The notes under the pieces are model-generated. The model ran no database searches, was not told where the DNA came from, and saw nothing but the letters and a program-made list of their open reading frames with translations. A stretch of 64,000 nucleotides of DNA, taken from Bacteroidota bacterium. GTDB lineage: Bacteria; Bacteroidota; Bacteroidia; Flavobacteriales_F; PHOS-HE28. The stretch is taken from assembly GCA_023430325.1 (NCBI GenBank), contig JAEZAU010000233.1, positions 1-64,000 on the forward strand, written 5' to 3'. Both the position numbers and the translations under genes were made by a program. Below, piece by piece: positions 1 to 8,006 of the stretch; within the stretch, counting starts at the first letter, position 1; every line of letters starts with the position of its first letter.

Positions 1-1531
1 TTAGGAATTGAGTTCGCGAATTGAGTTCCGAATTGAGCGTAATTCTGAACGTCGTTCCCTTCCCCGGCACACTCTTCTTCACGAAGATCTTCCCACCGTG
101 GTACTGTTCAATGATCCGTTTGCTGAGTGAAAGTCCCAAGCCCCAGCCGCGTTTCTTTGTTGTGAATCCGGGTTGGAACACCGTCTTCAGTTGTGACGCA
201 GGAATACCCTTTCCGGTATCGGTCACATCGATGTAGATCTGATCGTTGTCCGGGATCAGCTCGATGGTGATCGATCCTTCCCCTGACATGGCATCGATCG
301 CGTTGCGGATCAGGTTCTCCAAGACCCAACTGAACAATGCACGGTTCAACGGCACATACACTTCAGTATCGGCAGGTGGCACCACTTCGATCTTGGCGCG
401 TGATGGCAACCGTGGCCGCAAGTAAAGAACCGTGGCGCGGAGCGTGTGATAGAGTTTCTCGGGAGTAAGATCCGGGGCCGATCCGATCTTGCTGAAACGT
501 TCCGTGATCACTTCAAGCCGATCGATGTCCTTGCGCATTTCGGTCAATGCGGTGGGATCCACGTTCTGCTCCTTCAGCAATTCCATCCATGCCATCAGAG
601 AGCTGAGCGGAGTGCCCAGCTGATGCGCTGTTTCCTTCGCCATTCCCACCCACACCTGGTTCTGCTCGGCGTTGCGGAAGATGCTGAATAGCGCGTACGA
701 AACCAGCAGGAACAACGCCAGTATCACAAGCTGCACGTAAGGGAAGTAGCGCAGTTGAGTGATTATCAATGATTCCTCGTAGAAGATGTAATTGCGTCCA
801 ACGCCGGGCAACCTTATCTCTATCGGGGCGTTCGACTGCGCCATCGCCTTGATGCGATGCTGCATCAAAACACTGTCGGCCGCGACCTCTTCGTCGATGT
901 TGCTGTGTTCGATCACATGCGTGCGTGTGCTGTCGGTGTAGATCACCGGAACACTTGCGGTGCTCATCACGGTTTCACTGATGAACGAGCTGATGATGCC
1001 ATCCATCACTTCCTGCAATTCCGTAAAGACGCGCGAATCGGTATAGTAGAGATACTGCTTCTGGTTGCCGTGGATCGGGATCTCGATCGGATCTCGTTCC
1101 GCGGCCATCTGCTGGATCTGCGTTCTCAACTTCTCCTTATCGTTCTCGATCCCTTCCTGGAGGTTGCGCTTGAACAGGACCTCGCCCTTTCCATTGGTAA
1201 TGATCACCGGCACCGTTGTATTGTCGCTGACCACTTTCAGATAGAAGGAAAAATCGGTCCCATCATCGCTTACCAAGCGGCGCTGGGCTTCTCCCAATAG
1301 TTCCACTTTCTTGCGCTCTTCCTGACGCAGTCGATCGAACAGATCCTCGGTATAGTTGACGAGTTCGGCGCGGTTCTGCACAGCCTCGGCCCAAAGCCTG
1401 ACCTTATGTCTTTCCTCCTCACGGATACCCTCTACAATGCGACTGCTGTAATAGAGCGACGCGCCAACCATGAGCATCGCCACCACGGCGAGCACAAGTT
1501 TCCAACGTTGTTTGCGCGAATAGAGGTCCAC
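1..1531 (-). CDS. Membrane sensor histidine kinase, C-terminus cut by window edge
   Basis: About 510 codons are visible and no in-frame stop occurs before base 1. There is a membrane segment at residues 11-30, an extracytoplasmic region of about 230 residues, and a second membrane segment near 265-285. The phosphoacceptor box is AKETAHQLGTPLSSL with His at about 303, using the HQLGTP form instead of HELKTP. The ATPase domain follows, with N box LENLIRNAIDA, G1 box DTGKGIP and G2 box GWGLGLSLSKRII. It should autophosphorylate on His and pass the phosphate to a response regulator, which must lie outside the window or be unlinked. The start is inferred as GTG at 1531, because an in-frame TAG lies shortly upstream and the first hydrophobic stretch follows at once. 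A small minus-strand operon lies upstream. The ligand is unknown. Confidence 0.9.
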   Translation of the reverse strand, partial: MDLYSRKQRWKLVLAVVAMLMVGASLYYSSRIVEGIREEERHKVRLWAEAVQNRAELVNYTEDLFDRLRQEERKKVELLGEAQRRLVSDDGTDFSFYLKVVSDNTTVPVIITNGKGEVLFKRNLQEGIENDKEKLRTQIQQMAAERDPIEIPIHGNQKQYLYYTDSRVFTELQEVMDGIISSFISETVMSTASVPVIYTDSTRTHVIEHSNIDEEVAADSVLMQHRIKAMAQSNAPIEIRLPGVGRNYIFYEESLIITQLRYFPYVQLVILALFLLVSYALFSIFRNAEQNQVWVGMAKETAHQLGTPLSSLMAWMELLKEQNVDPTALTEMRKDIDRLEVITERFSKIGSAPDLTPEKLYHTLRATVLYLRPRLPSRAKIEVVPPADTEVYVPLNRALFSWVLENLIRNAIDAMSGEGSITIELIPDNDQIYIDVTDTGKGIPASQLKTVFQPGFTTKKRGWGLGLSLSKRIIEQYHGGKIFVKKSVPGKGTTFRITLNSELNSRTQFL

Positions 1532-1585
1532 GTGCTGCGGCGTGAAGATCGGAAGACCGCCGCAAGTGATGACCGATCTTGGAAA

Positions 1586-1783
1586 CTATTCGGACTCTTT
1601 TCTTTCCTTCTTGTCTTTGGAATTATCGTTCTCTTTCCGGCCTAGGACGGCACCTTGCGCCGTATCGCTTTGGGGAAAAGGTCCCATCAGGTCAGGATGT
1701 GTAGGCCTTGAGTTACCCCGCCGTTCCTCTTCACCCCCTGAAGGGATCCAACCGTCCTTCTTATCCTTTCGGTTCTTGTTCAT
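1586..1783 (-). CDS. Small very hydrophilic protein of unknown function
   Basis: 65 codons. The protein is rich in Lys, Arg, Asp, Glu and Ser, starts MNKNRKDKKDGW and has a lysine-rich C-terminus. There is no signal peptide, membrane segment or recognisable domain, and it is probably disordered. The ATG lies only 6 bases after the stop of the secreted LTxxQ protein, so it probably ends a minus-strand operon that begins at 2703. The histidine kinase starts about 55 bases further on and may share the transcript. I do not recognise a family. Support comes from operon spacing and from its likeness in style to the other small charged proteins of this block, so it could be spurious. Confidence 0.5.
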   Translation of the reverse strand: MNKNRKDKKDGWIPSGGEEERRGNSRPTHPDLMGPFPQSDTAQGAVLGRKENDNSKDKKERKESE

Positions 1784-1789
1784 CCTAGT

Positions 1790-2377
1790 TCAAGGTGTTG
1801 GTGGTGTCACCCGGTTCGTATTACCGCCATCCGTTGCGGAACCTGTTCCTGTGGTACCGGTTCCACTAGGACCTGTTGCTGCGCGATCACGGCTTGTTCC
1901 TGTATTCGTTCCCTGTTCCGTTCCTCCTCCTTGGTCACGACCAGAACCTGTTGAAATGGAGCCGCGCTCGGGTGGTGTATGACCTGTGTTCCCCGGAACT
2001 CCCCTACGCATTTCTGGACCTGGCGCACCACCCGTGGTATTGGTGCTGCGATAGTCCCGATTGGTATCCATCTCATTCCAGCGATCGTACTGCTGTGGAG
2101 TAAGGATGCCTTGCAATTCATTGGCCCTGCGCTCCTGCAAGGGTAAATAATCACGGTGCCGCATGCCATCTTCACCCAGATCGTTGAAGTCTCTCTGGTA
2201 TCGTGCGTCCCAATCACGGATGCGTTCTTCCTGATCGGGTGTGAGATCAAGGGATCTACCGACAGTGTCGGAATAGATCATCCAGCCAGTCGTGGTCGTT
2301 GTCTGCGCGATCGTTTGCACGCTGCAAAGCATGACGATCGCGATCAATGTTGTTCTCGTTCTGTACATGATATTCAT
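1790..2377 (-). CDS. Secreted LTxxQ-type helical protein with Gly/Thr-rich tail
   Basis: 195 codons with a signal peptide (MNIMYRTRTTLIAIVMLCSV, probable cleavage after TIAQ). A short Thr run follows, then a charged helical part carrying LDLTPDQEERIRDWDARYQ and LTPQQYDRWNEM. Two LTxxQ-like segments in a small exported protein resemble the CpxP/Spy periplasmic family, but I infer that only from the motif. The last 80 residues are Gly/Thr/Ser/Arg-rich and low complexity. It overlaps the upstream gene by four bases (ATGA), which indicates translational coupling. The gene at 3276-3983 has the same architecture and is a likely paralogue. A role in envelope stress or protein buffering is a guess. 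The start could also be the Met at position 4. Confidence 0.8.
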   Translation of the reverse strand: MNIMYRTRTTLIAIVMLCSVQTIAQTTTTTGWMIYSDTVGRSLDLTPDQEERIRDWDARYQRDFNDLGEDGMRHRDYLPLQERRANELQGILTPQQYDRWNEMDTNRDYRSTNTTGGAPGPEMRRGVPGNTGHTPPERGSISTGSGRDQGGGTEQGTNTGTSRDRAATGPSGTGTTGTGSATDGGNTNRVTPPTP

Positions 2378-2703
2378 CTTTCCTTGCCGGTGCGATCCGC
2401 ATCTCGACGATCATTCTGGTTCGACAACCGGTCTGTAGTGCCAAGTCTCGCCTGATCGCTCATGGTGGAAGTATCAGCACCTCCAGTGTCCGTCGATCCG
2501 CCTGGCCCTGCTCCGGTACCTGTACCACTGTAAACTCCATCCTTGAATTTCTTCTGATCAGCCTGTGGAAGATCTTCCTTGCTCATACGCGGTTCGGGCA
2601 GGTCGGCTTGTGATGTTGCATCATTCGTTCTGCGTTGTGCCTCTTCTGATAGATCGAACTTGATCCGGTCATCTGCTCCTGTATCCTTTCTCTTCTTATC
2701 CAT
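2374..2703 (-). CDS. Hydrophilic low-complexity protein, first gene of small operon
   Basis: 109 codons with no signal peptide or membrane segment. The N-terminal half is charged (MDKKRKDTGADDRIKFDL). The middle is a Gly/Thr run (YSGTGTGAGPGGSTDTGG) and the end is Arg/Asp-rich. It looks intrinsically disordered and I know no family for it. Its stop overlaps the start of the secreted LTxxQ protein, so it is the promoter-proximal gene of the 2703-1586 minus-strand operon. Codon use is like its neighbours. The function is unknown; the gene context suggests stress-related proteins. Confidence 0.65.
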   Translation of the reverse strand: MDKKRKDTGADDRIKFDLSEEAQRRTNDATSQADLPEPRMSKEDLPQADQKKFKDGVYSGTGTGAGPGGSTDTGGADTSTMSDQARLGTTDRLSNQNDRRDADRTGKER

Positions 2704-3275
2704 CGATCCGGTTTTCCAGAAATGCAGGAAAGGGTATGCCGATCCATGGCATCCTGATCGCTTCGCACCCTATCATGATCGCCAATTACCTGCCGCTGAA
2801 TGCTGACACGAAAGTGCCGGACATCATCATCCGATTGCGCAAAGCCTTCGACGAAAAGATGATGGACCTGTATAAAGATGCGACCGCTCTACTTGCGAAC
2901 GAGCCTAAAGGCGTTTCCGAGACCGTTCATGTTCCTTTCGTTGCATGCGATCTCCACGTCATCGCTGTGTTCCATGAACCAACGAACCATTTCACGCAGT
3001 TGATCGCCAGGGCGGAGAATGAACATGGCCTTGAGCGCCCCAGCTTTACGATCAGTCTCTTTCTCGCGATGGTGCCATCAGATCAGTGAACGGCATTCCC
3101 CGATCGAGAATGGATCGAGGCAAAGTATCCGCACGTAAGCCATGTCTTTTTCCAAGTAGTCTGAACTATGGTATACGAACGGCGCAGGATCCAATGAATA
3201 CCTCATGATCGGAACGCACCTTGGTCGGTCTGGCCGCGCCGCGAGGCAATATTCCCTTTAAAACACACGAACCAG
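2704..3275. other. Poorly resolved 570-base region with competing weak reading frames
   Basis: No recognisable gene lies here. On the plus strand an open frame runs to a stop at 3089; starting at 2775 it would encode 104 residues beginning MIANYLPLNADTKVPDI, with codon use not unlike the neighbours. On the minus strand a 45-codon frame (3026 down to 2889, MFILRPGDQLREMVRWF...) overlaps it and is equally plausible by eye. Neither matches a family I know and neither has a clear ribosome binding site. The divergent promoters for the genes starting at 2703 and 3276 should lie in this region. I could not place a TAnnTTTG box with confidence. Confidence 0.35.
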
Positions 3276-3983
3276 ATGAAAAAGGTATTCATGAGCATGG
3301 CTCTCGCAGTGCTATGCGGAGGCATTATCACTGCCCAGGCAACGACCACGACCACATCGAAGTCGACCACAACTACCCAGACCACCACGACCGATAAGAA
3401 TTGCATTGCTGCAGCAGATGATGGGACCTGGACGACCCTCGGTCTTACACAGGATCAGGTGCGTCGCGTTAAAGAGATCCAGACCCGCTACAAGGGTGGT
3501 GTACACTCCGATCGCGGCACTGAGAACACCATGCGCGGCACGGCCGAAGATCGCGCCACGCCTCAGACCGGCACTGGCAGCGGAACCACTGGTACCGATC
3601 GGGGTAGTACAGGAACCACGGGAACAGATCGTAGCTCTGGGACCACTGGTACCGATAAGCATACCACAGGTACAACAGGTACTACTGGTACTGATAGGAA
3701 CGCGGCCGGGACCACTGATACGGATCGTTCATCCACTACTACCGGCAACAGCAGCACGAGCCGGAGTACCACCACTACCGGAACCACCACCACTACTGAT
3801 GCCCATGGCACAACATCTGCTGGAAAGACCAGCACAGAGATGGGCTATGATGATACTAATAAGGAGGCCATGGAGCGCGAACTGAAGGCCGTACTTACTA
3901 CAGCACAATTCGATCGCTACCGTGAGTGGTGCCAGGACCAGGATGCCACCCGTGGTGATAGCAATACCGATATGGACCGCTAG
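3276..3983 (+). CDS. Secreted LTxxQ-type protein with GTTGTD repeat region
   Basis: 235 codons with a clear signal peptide (MKKVFMSMALAVLCGGIITAQA). After a Thr run comes LGLTQDQVRRVKEIQTRYKGG, then a long Thr/Gly/Asp region (about residues 95-170) built on repeated GTTGTD-like units. A C-terminal helix follows with LKAVLTTAQFDRYREWCQDQ. The two LT-x-x-Q segments flanking a low-complexity linker match the layout of the protein at 1790-2377, so the two look like paralogues. The protein is predicted to be periplasmic or exported. A role as an envelope-stress buffer of CpxP/Spy type is inference only. A strong hairpin terminator follows the stop. Confidence 0.8.
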   Translation: MKKVFMSMALAVLCGGIITAQATTTTTSKSTTTTQTTTTDKNCIAAADDGTWTTLGLTQDQVRRVKEIQTRYKGGVHSDRGTENTMRGTAEDRATPQTGTGSGTTGTDRGSTGTTGTDRSSGTTGTDKHTTGTTGTTGTDRNAAGTTDTDRSSTTTGNSSTSRSTTTTGTTTTTDAHGTTSAGKTSTEMGYDDTNKEAMERELKAVLTTAQFDRYREWCQDQDATRGDSNTDMDR

Positions 3984-4015
3984 GTTTGGTGAGGTTGTTC
4001 TCAACCTCCGTTTGG

Positions 4016-4049
4016 CGTGAAGCCCTGCCTCCCCGGCGGGGCTTTCACG
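4016..4049 (+). terminator. Hairpin terminator after secreted repeat protein
   Basis: An inverted repeat pairs CGTGAAGCCC with GGGCTTTCACG around a C/G-rich loop, 33 bases after the stop at 3983 and before the next promoter. There is no long T-run, which is common for terminators in this phylum. Confidence 0.7.
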
Positions 4050-4080
4050 TTCCGGTGATCGCTATTATCAATTTGAGCAC

Positions 4081-5010
4081 ATGAAGATGGACCATGATGT
4101 CATTGTGATAGGTGGTGGACCTGCCGGCGCGAGCGCTGCACTGGTATTAGGAAGAAGCCGCCTGAACGTATTATTGATCGACAAGGCCACGCCAAGGAAC
4201 ATACGCACGCATGGTATTCATGCCTTTATCACAAGGCATGATATGAAGCCGGTCGATTTCCGGAAAAAAGCGCATGAGGAAGTGCTTGCGGTCGGCGTAC
4301 AGATCCTCTATGGCGAAGTGATCGATCTGCAATGCCGGAAGAACGGGTTCACGGTCAGGCTGGCCGATAGTTCCGTGCTCACAGCGAAACGGATCGTGAT
4401 GGCCACCGGCTTGATAGATCGACTTCCCGATATCGAAGGACTTGAAAGATTGTATGGAACGAGCGTATTCCATTGTCCATTCTGTGATGGTTGGGAACTG
4501 AGGGATCGAAAACTTGGCGTGATCGCAGAAGGACAGAAAGGTGTCAACATCGCAAAAGGACTGCTCACATGGAGCGCAGATGTTGTCCTGTTCACCCATG
4601 GATCCACATTACGAGGAGCAGATCGTGTCGCAGCAGAGAATGCAGGCATACAGGTCTGCGGTCAACCTATTAAAAGATTGGTCGGCCGACACAAGCTCGA
4701 AAAGATCGAATTGATGGATGGAAGCATGATCGAATGCGAAGGGTTATTCTTCGATCCGAAACCGGACCAACAATGTGATCTGGCACTCAGGCTTGGCTGT
4801 CGAACATCCCGTTCAGGCGCGGTCCGCACAGACAAAAAACAACGGACCTCTGTTCCCGGATTGTATGTTACGGGCGACGCGGCTGCCGACCCGAACATGG
4901 TCGCCATTGCTGCAGCTGACGGGGTCAAAGCGGCATTGAACATCGTACAGGAAATGCAGAAGGAAGGACATTGGATCGAGAGGCTGAGAACAACAAGAGC
5001 AGGCCGTTGA
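4081..5010 (+). CDS. Thioredoxin-reductase-like FAD/NAD(P) disulfide oxidoreductase
   Basis: 309 codons. The N-terminal FAD-binding motif is VIVIGGGPAGASAALVLG, and a C-terminal GDAAADPNMVAIAAADG motif closes the FAD site. The redox motif near residue 135 is CPFCDGWE rather than the CATCDG type of classical TrxB, placing it in the TrxR-like branch often annotated simply as NAD(P)/FAD-dependent oxidoreductase. The NAD(P)-binding glycine motif is weak (LGVIAEGQKG in place of GxGxxG), so cofactor use is uncertain. It is cytosolic. It probably reduces a thiol partner or low-molecular-weight disulfide, consistent with the redox and stress genes around it. A TCAATTTG box ends 5 bases before the ATG. 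A perfect-stem terminator overlaps the stop. Confidence 0.85.
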   Translation: MKMDHDVIVIGGGPAGASAALVLGRSRLNVLLIDKATPRNIRTHGIHAFITRHDMKPVDFRKKAHEEVLAVGVQILYGEVIDLQCRKNGFTVRLADSSVLTAKRIVMATGLIDRLPDIEGLERLYGTSVFHCPFCDGWELRDRKLGVIAEGQKGVNIAKGLLTWSADVVLFTHGSTLRGADRVAAENAGIQVCGQPIKRLVGRHKLEKIELMDGSMIECEGLFFDPKPDQQCDLALRLGCRTSRSGAVRTDKKQRTSVPGLYVTGDAAADPNMVAIAAADGVKAALNIVQEMQKEGHWIERLRTTRAGR

Positions 5011-5026
5011 CCTGCTCTTGTTGTTC
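4988..5026. terminator. Strong bidirectional hairpin terminator
   Basis: A 16-bp stem (GAACAACAAGAGCAGG and its complement) has a 7-base loop containing the stop codon of the oxidoreductase. It lies between convergent genes, so it can serve both the gene ending at 5010 and the minus-strand gene ending at 5039. Confidence 0.85.
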
Positions 5027-5038
5027 TTCAGAGTTCGA

Positions 5039-5536
5039 TCATTCCTCGTGATCCCTATCGCGGCTGCGTGTGAGCCAGGCGAGCACACCGACCGTTATCG
5101 CAGTGGTGACCACCAGATCGACGATCAGGTTCTTTCGATCATACTTCCAGCGTGCGCCGTATCCCTTCTCTTTGAAGATGTTCGGAAAATGACCGTGGGA
5201 TACATCGTCAATTATCCCTTCAACGACATTCACCCGATCGGCCATGATCAGTGGCAGCCAATGACCGTAACTGCTTTCGCTCTCCTTGAAGGCAAGCCGG
5301 CGTATCCAGCCGCTCAATCCCGATGCGGGTACCGATGTGCCATATACCGCTGAAACATTTGGCCGCTCCACAGACCGGAGTACTTCCTGCTCCACCGGTT
5401 GCTGCTTCGGCCTGTCCCACGCATATCCTTCATGTTCAAGGTCCATTCGGTCCTTCATCGGATAGGTCGGATCGTTATCGGGATCCGCATCGATACCCCA
5501 ACCTTTTATTTCCGGATGTTCTTTTGTGGTCTCCAT
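5039..5536 (-). CDS. Conserved hypothetical protein with one C-terminal membrane segment
   Basis: 165 codons. The N-terminal half is hydrophilic and starts METTKEHPEIKGWGIDADP. A central part (ASGLSGWIRRLAFKESESSYGHWLPLIMADRVNVVEG) is followed by one hydrophobic segment near the C-terminus (LIVDLVVTTAITVGVLAWL) and a charged tail. I recall similar proteins across Bacteroidota without an assigned function. The conserved-looking core around the SSYGHWLPL stretch suggests a membrane-associated role, but nothing catalytic is evident. It lies 3 bases after the alcohol dehydrogenase on the same strand, so the two are probably co-transcribed, with the terminator at 4988-5026 behind it. Confidence 0.75.
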   Translation of the reverse strand: METTKEHPEIKGWGIDADPDNDPTYPMKDRMDLEHEGYAWDRPKQQPVEQEVLRSVERPNVSAVYGTSVPASGLSGWIRRLAFKESESSYGHWLPLIMADRVNVVEGIIDDVSHGHFPNIFKEKGYGARWKYDRKNLIVDLVVTTAITVGVLAWLTRSRDRDHEE

Positions 5537-5539
5537 ATT

Positions 5540-6700
5540 TTAAGCATAAGCACGTGCGGTCGGTGGTATCAACACAGGTTTGATGCAGTCATCCAACTTA
5601 TCGGAGAAGATCCGGTAAGCGTCAGCAGCATATTCCAACGGTAAACGATGAGTGATCAGTTTCTTCGGCTCGAGGATCCCGTTCTGCACATGTTCGATCA
5701 ATCTTGGTAGATGACGCTTCACCGCTGCCTGGTTGGCACGTATGGTCAAACCCTTGTTCACCACATTGCCGATCGGCACAAGGTTATCCGTAGGGCCATA
5801 TACACCGACGATGGATACGATCCCGCCTTTCTTGACCGAATTGATCGCCCAGTGAAGAGCGGTCGCCGATCCGGCCTGTAGCAACAGCTTTCGGCCCGTG
5901 ATGGTCTGCAACGCATTGCCGACCGCCTCAGCACCTACCGCATCGATACAGACATCAGCCCCCATCCAATCCGTGGTCTTCTTCACGAACACGACAGGAT
6001 CATCCATCTCCTTGAAATTGTAGGCCTCGCATTTTGAATACTCACGAGCAAATTCAAGACGATAGTCGATATGGTCGAGAATGATCACACGACCTGCGCC
6101 GAAGAGCCATGCACAGCGTGCTGCCATGATCCCGATCGGCCCCGCGCCGAAAACGACCACGGTATCGCCTTTCTGAATACCACCCATTTCGGCGGCCTGG
6201 TAACCGGTGGGCACCACATCTGTGAGCAGCACCGCATCATCAAGGTCCATTCCCTCAGGGATCTTGGTAGGACCTACATCAGCGTAAGGCACGCGCACAT
6301 ATTCCGCCTGGCCACCTTCATAGCCGCCAGCCGTGTGTGAATAACCGAAAATTCCACCAACGGCCGTGGCCTGCGGATTCGATTCGTGGCAATTCCCGAA
6401 AAGACCCTGCCTACAGAAATGACACTTGCCACACGAAATGTTGAACGGCACCAGAACACGATCGCCTGTCTTCAATTTCTGAATATCGGCACCCACTTCC
6501 ACCACTTCGCCAACGAACTCATGCCCGAAGGTCATGCCCACGCGCGTGTCAGGAACGTTGCCGTTGTACAGATGAAGGTCCGATCCACAAATGCAGGAGC
6601 GCAGCACCCGGACGATGACATCCTCCGGGTGCAGTATCTCCGGCATGGGCTTTTGAGTTACGCGTACCCTCTGGGGGCCGCGATATTCCATTGCCAGCAT
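5540..6700 (-). CDS. Zinc-dependent medium-chain alcohol dehydrogenase
   Basis: 386 codons from the preferred ATG at 6700; a second ATG at 6691 is possible. The longer open frame would overlap the DUF892 gene. Catalytic zinc ligands appear as CICGSDLH and GHEFVGEVVEVG. A four-cysteine structural zinc loop is visible (CGKCHFCRQGLFGNC). The NAD(P) fold has VVVFGAGPIGIMAARCA. The layout matches the formaldehyde/glutathione-independent and threonine-dehydrogenase-like branch of zinc alcohol dehydrogenases. The substrate is not evident. It is cytosolic. It sits 7 bases downstream of the ferritin-like gene and 3 bases upstream of the next, so it is the middle gene of a three-gene minus-strand operon and probably part of the same stress response. 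Confidence 0.9.
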   Translation of the reverse strand: MLAMEYRGPQRVRVTQKPMPEILHPEDVIVRVLRSCICGSDLHLYNGNVPDTRVGMTFGHEFVGEVVEVGADIQKLKTGDRVLVPFNISCGKCHFCRQGLFGNCHESNPQATAVGGIFGYSHTAGGYEGGQAEYVRVPYADVGPTKIPEGMDLDDAVLLTDVVPTGYQAAEMGGIQKGDTVVVFGAGPIGIMAARCAWLFGAGRVIILDHIDYRLEFAREYSKCEAYNFKEMDDPVVFVKKTTDWMGADVCIDAVGAEAVGNALQTITGRKLLLQAGSATALHWAINSVKKGGIVSIVGVYGPTDNLVPIGNVVNKGLTIRANQAAVKRHLPRLIEHVQNGILEPKKLITHRLPLEYAADAYRIFSDKLDDCIKPVLIPPTARAYA

Positions 6701-6707
6701 GTGCCTT

Positions 6708-7487
6708 CTATCTGCGAGAACGTTCTGAACCACTGCTGCCGCCGCTGGCGGTGAGCATTTCTCCATTCTGCGATCCGCTTTCCTCACCCTGCTCGTTCAA
6801 CATGGTGACCGCAAGTTCAGTGAGGTTCTCATCGGTCTGCTTCTCCTCGGCAAGTGTTTCCTCCAACAATGGAACAGCTTCCTCCAGACCGAGCTGCTCG
6901 GCCCAGGCACGAAGACTTCCATATGTCGCGATCTCATAATGTTCCACCTTTTGAGCAGCGGCCACAAGAGCTGCGTCCAATGCCGGATCATCGGAGAAAT
7001 CCTCCATCAGCTCCTTTGCCTCTTCCATAAGGCCGTCCATGGCTTCGCACTTGCGCGCCTTCGGATTACGATCGAGCATTTCGAAGATCTCTTCGAGACG
7101 CTCCATCTGGGTTTCCGTCTCATCGCGGTGCTGCTCGAAAGCCTGCCGCAGATCATCGCTTTGAGCTGTCTTTGCCATGCGCGTCAGCCCACGCACAAGT
7201 TGTTTCTCCACGTAATAAACGTCCTGCAACTGCTCTGTGAAAAGCTTCATTAGGCCTTCGTTCTCCTGCCTGCCAGCATTGCTTCCATTGGATGAGCGAC
7301 CATTGCTCGAGCTACTGCGGGTGTTCGATCCCCGACTTGCGCTTGCCCGGCTACGGCTGTTATTGCTACTTTTTGAGGCACTGCGAGTGGAGCCGCGTGA
7401 TGGACCCGTTGATCCACCTTTCTTCGATGCTGAACTTCCACTGCTGCTGCCGCTGCGCGAGCCACTCTTTGAATTAGACTTTGCCAT
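6708..7487 (-). CDS. DUF892 (YciF-type) ferritin-like protein with Ser/Arg-rich N-terminus
   Basis: 259 codons. Residues 1-75 are an unusual Ser/Gly/Arg/Asn low-complexity tail starting MAKSNSKSGSRSGSSSG. From about residue 78 a DUF892 helical bundle follows: LMKLFTEQLQDVYYVEKQL, EQHRDETETQMERLEEIFE, MEEAKELMEDF, AAAQKVEHYEIATYGSLRAW and LLEETLAEEKQTDENL. The Glu and His residues on these helices match ferritin-like diiron proteins of the YciF family, which are linked to osmotic and general stress. A basic Ser-rich N-terminal extension could bind nucleic acid or polyanions, but that is inference. It is the first gene of the 7487-5039 operon. Confidence 0.88.
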   Translation of the reverse strand: MAKSNSKSGSRSGSSSGSSASKKGGSTGPSRGSTRSASKSSNNSRSRASASRGSNTRSSSSNGRSSNGSNAGRQENEGLMKLFTEQLQDVYYVEKQLVRGLTRMAKTAQSDDLRQAFEQHRDETETQMERLEEIFEMLDRNPKARKCEAMDGLMEEAKELMEDFSDDPALDAALVAAAQKVEHYEIATYGSLRAWAEQLGLEEAVPLLEETLAEEKQTDENLTELAVTMLNEQGEESGSQNGEMLTASGGSSGSERSRR

Positions 7488-7634
7488 TTGATGTGAATTG
7501 ATTGATGATCGTTCAAAACAGAAAATACTGGAAAGTGCCCGGGACTATGGGATACGCCTGCCGCTTCGATCCATCAAGGATGAGTAACGTAATTCCCTTC
7601 CGGGCACTTACCAGTATTCTTTCAGACCGCCGGA

Positions 7635-8006
7635 TCAGCCCTGGCGGCCGGTATTACTACCTCCGGCATTGCCTTGGCGCTGATCATTCTGATCACGCCC
7701 GCGACCGGTATCACTGGAGCGGCTTCCACCGATGTTACCACCCTGAGTGCCACCTTGGGTACCACCCATGCCAGTATTGCCCCCCATGTTGCCTTGGCGA
7801 CTTTCCTGGCCACCGCTCATTCCGCCACCGCGGGCGCTCTGATCTTCATTGCTTCCTGTGCTGCGGCCCAGGCCTTCGTCATCACCACCCGCACCGCGAG
7901 CGCTCGATCCTGGATCCTGACCACCCTGCGCACGTATGTTCCCGGTTTCGCGCTGATCATTTTCGCGTTCGTTGCGCTGATCTCTTTCGTTATTCCTGTT
8001 CGCCAT
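7635..8006 (-). CDS. Gly/Arg/Gln-rich disordered small protein
   Basis: 123 codons with almost no hydrophobic residues. It starts MANRNNERDQRNEREND, followed by Gly-rich repeats such as GGNTGMGGTQGGTQGG and a NDQRQGNAGG tail. The composition resembles hydrophilin or KGG-type stress proteins, but no KGG motif is present, so I do not assign a family. It lies about 150 bases upstream of the DUF892 gene on the same strand and has its own stop, so a shared transcript is possible but unproven. The opposite strand is also open for 169 codons (7502-8011) but is Cys/His/Arg-rich and looks like a shadow. A role in desiccation or osmotic protection is a guess from composition and context. Confidence 0.55.
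   Translation of the reverse strand: MANRNNERDQRNERENDQRETGNIRAQGGQDPGSSARGAGGDDEGLGRSTGSNEDQSARGGGMSGGQESRQGNMGGNTGMGGTQGGTQGGNIGGSRSSDTGRGRDQNDQRQGNAGGSNTGRQG

Noticed and set aside
3312..3662. 116-codon minus-strand frame and related antisense frames over 3276-3983
   Set aside because: They arise from the Thr/Gly repeat of the plus-strand secreted protein and have no start signal or domain.
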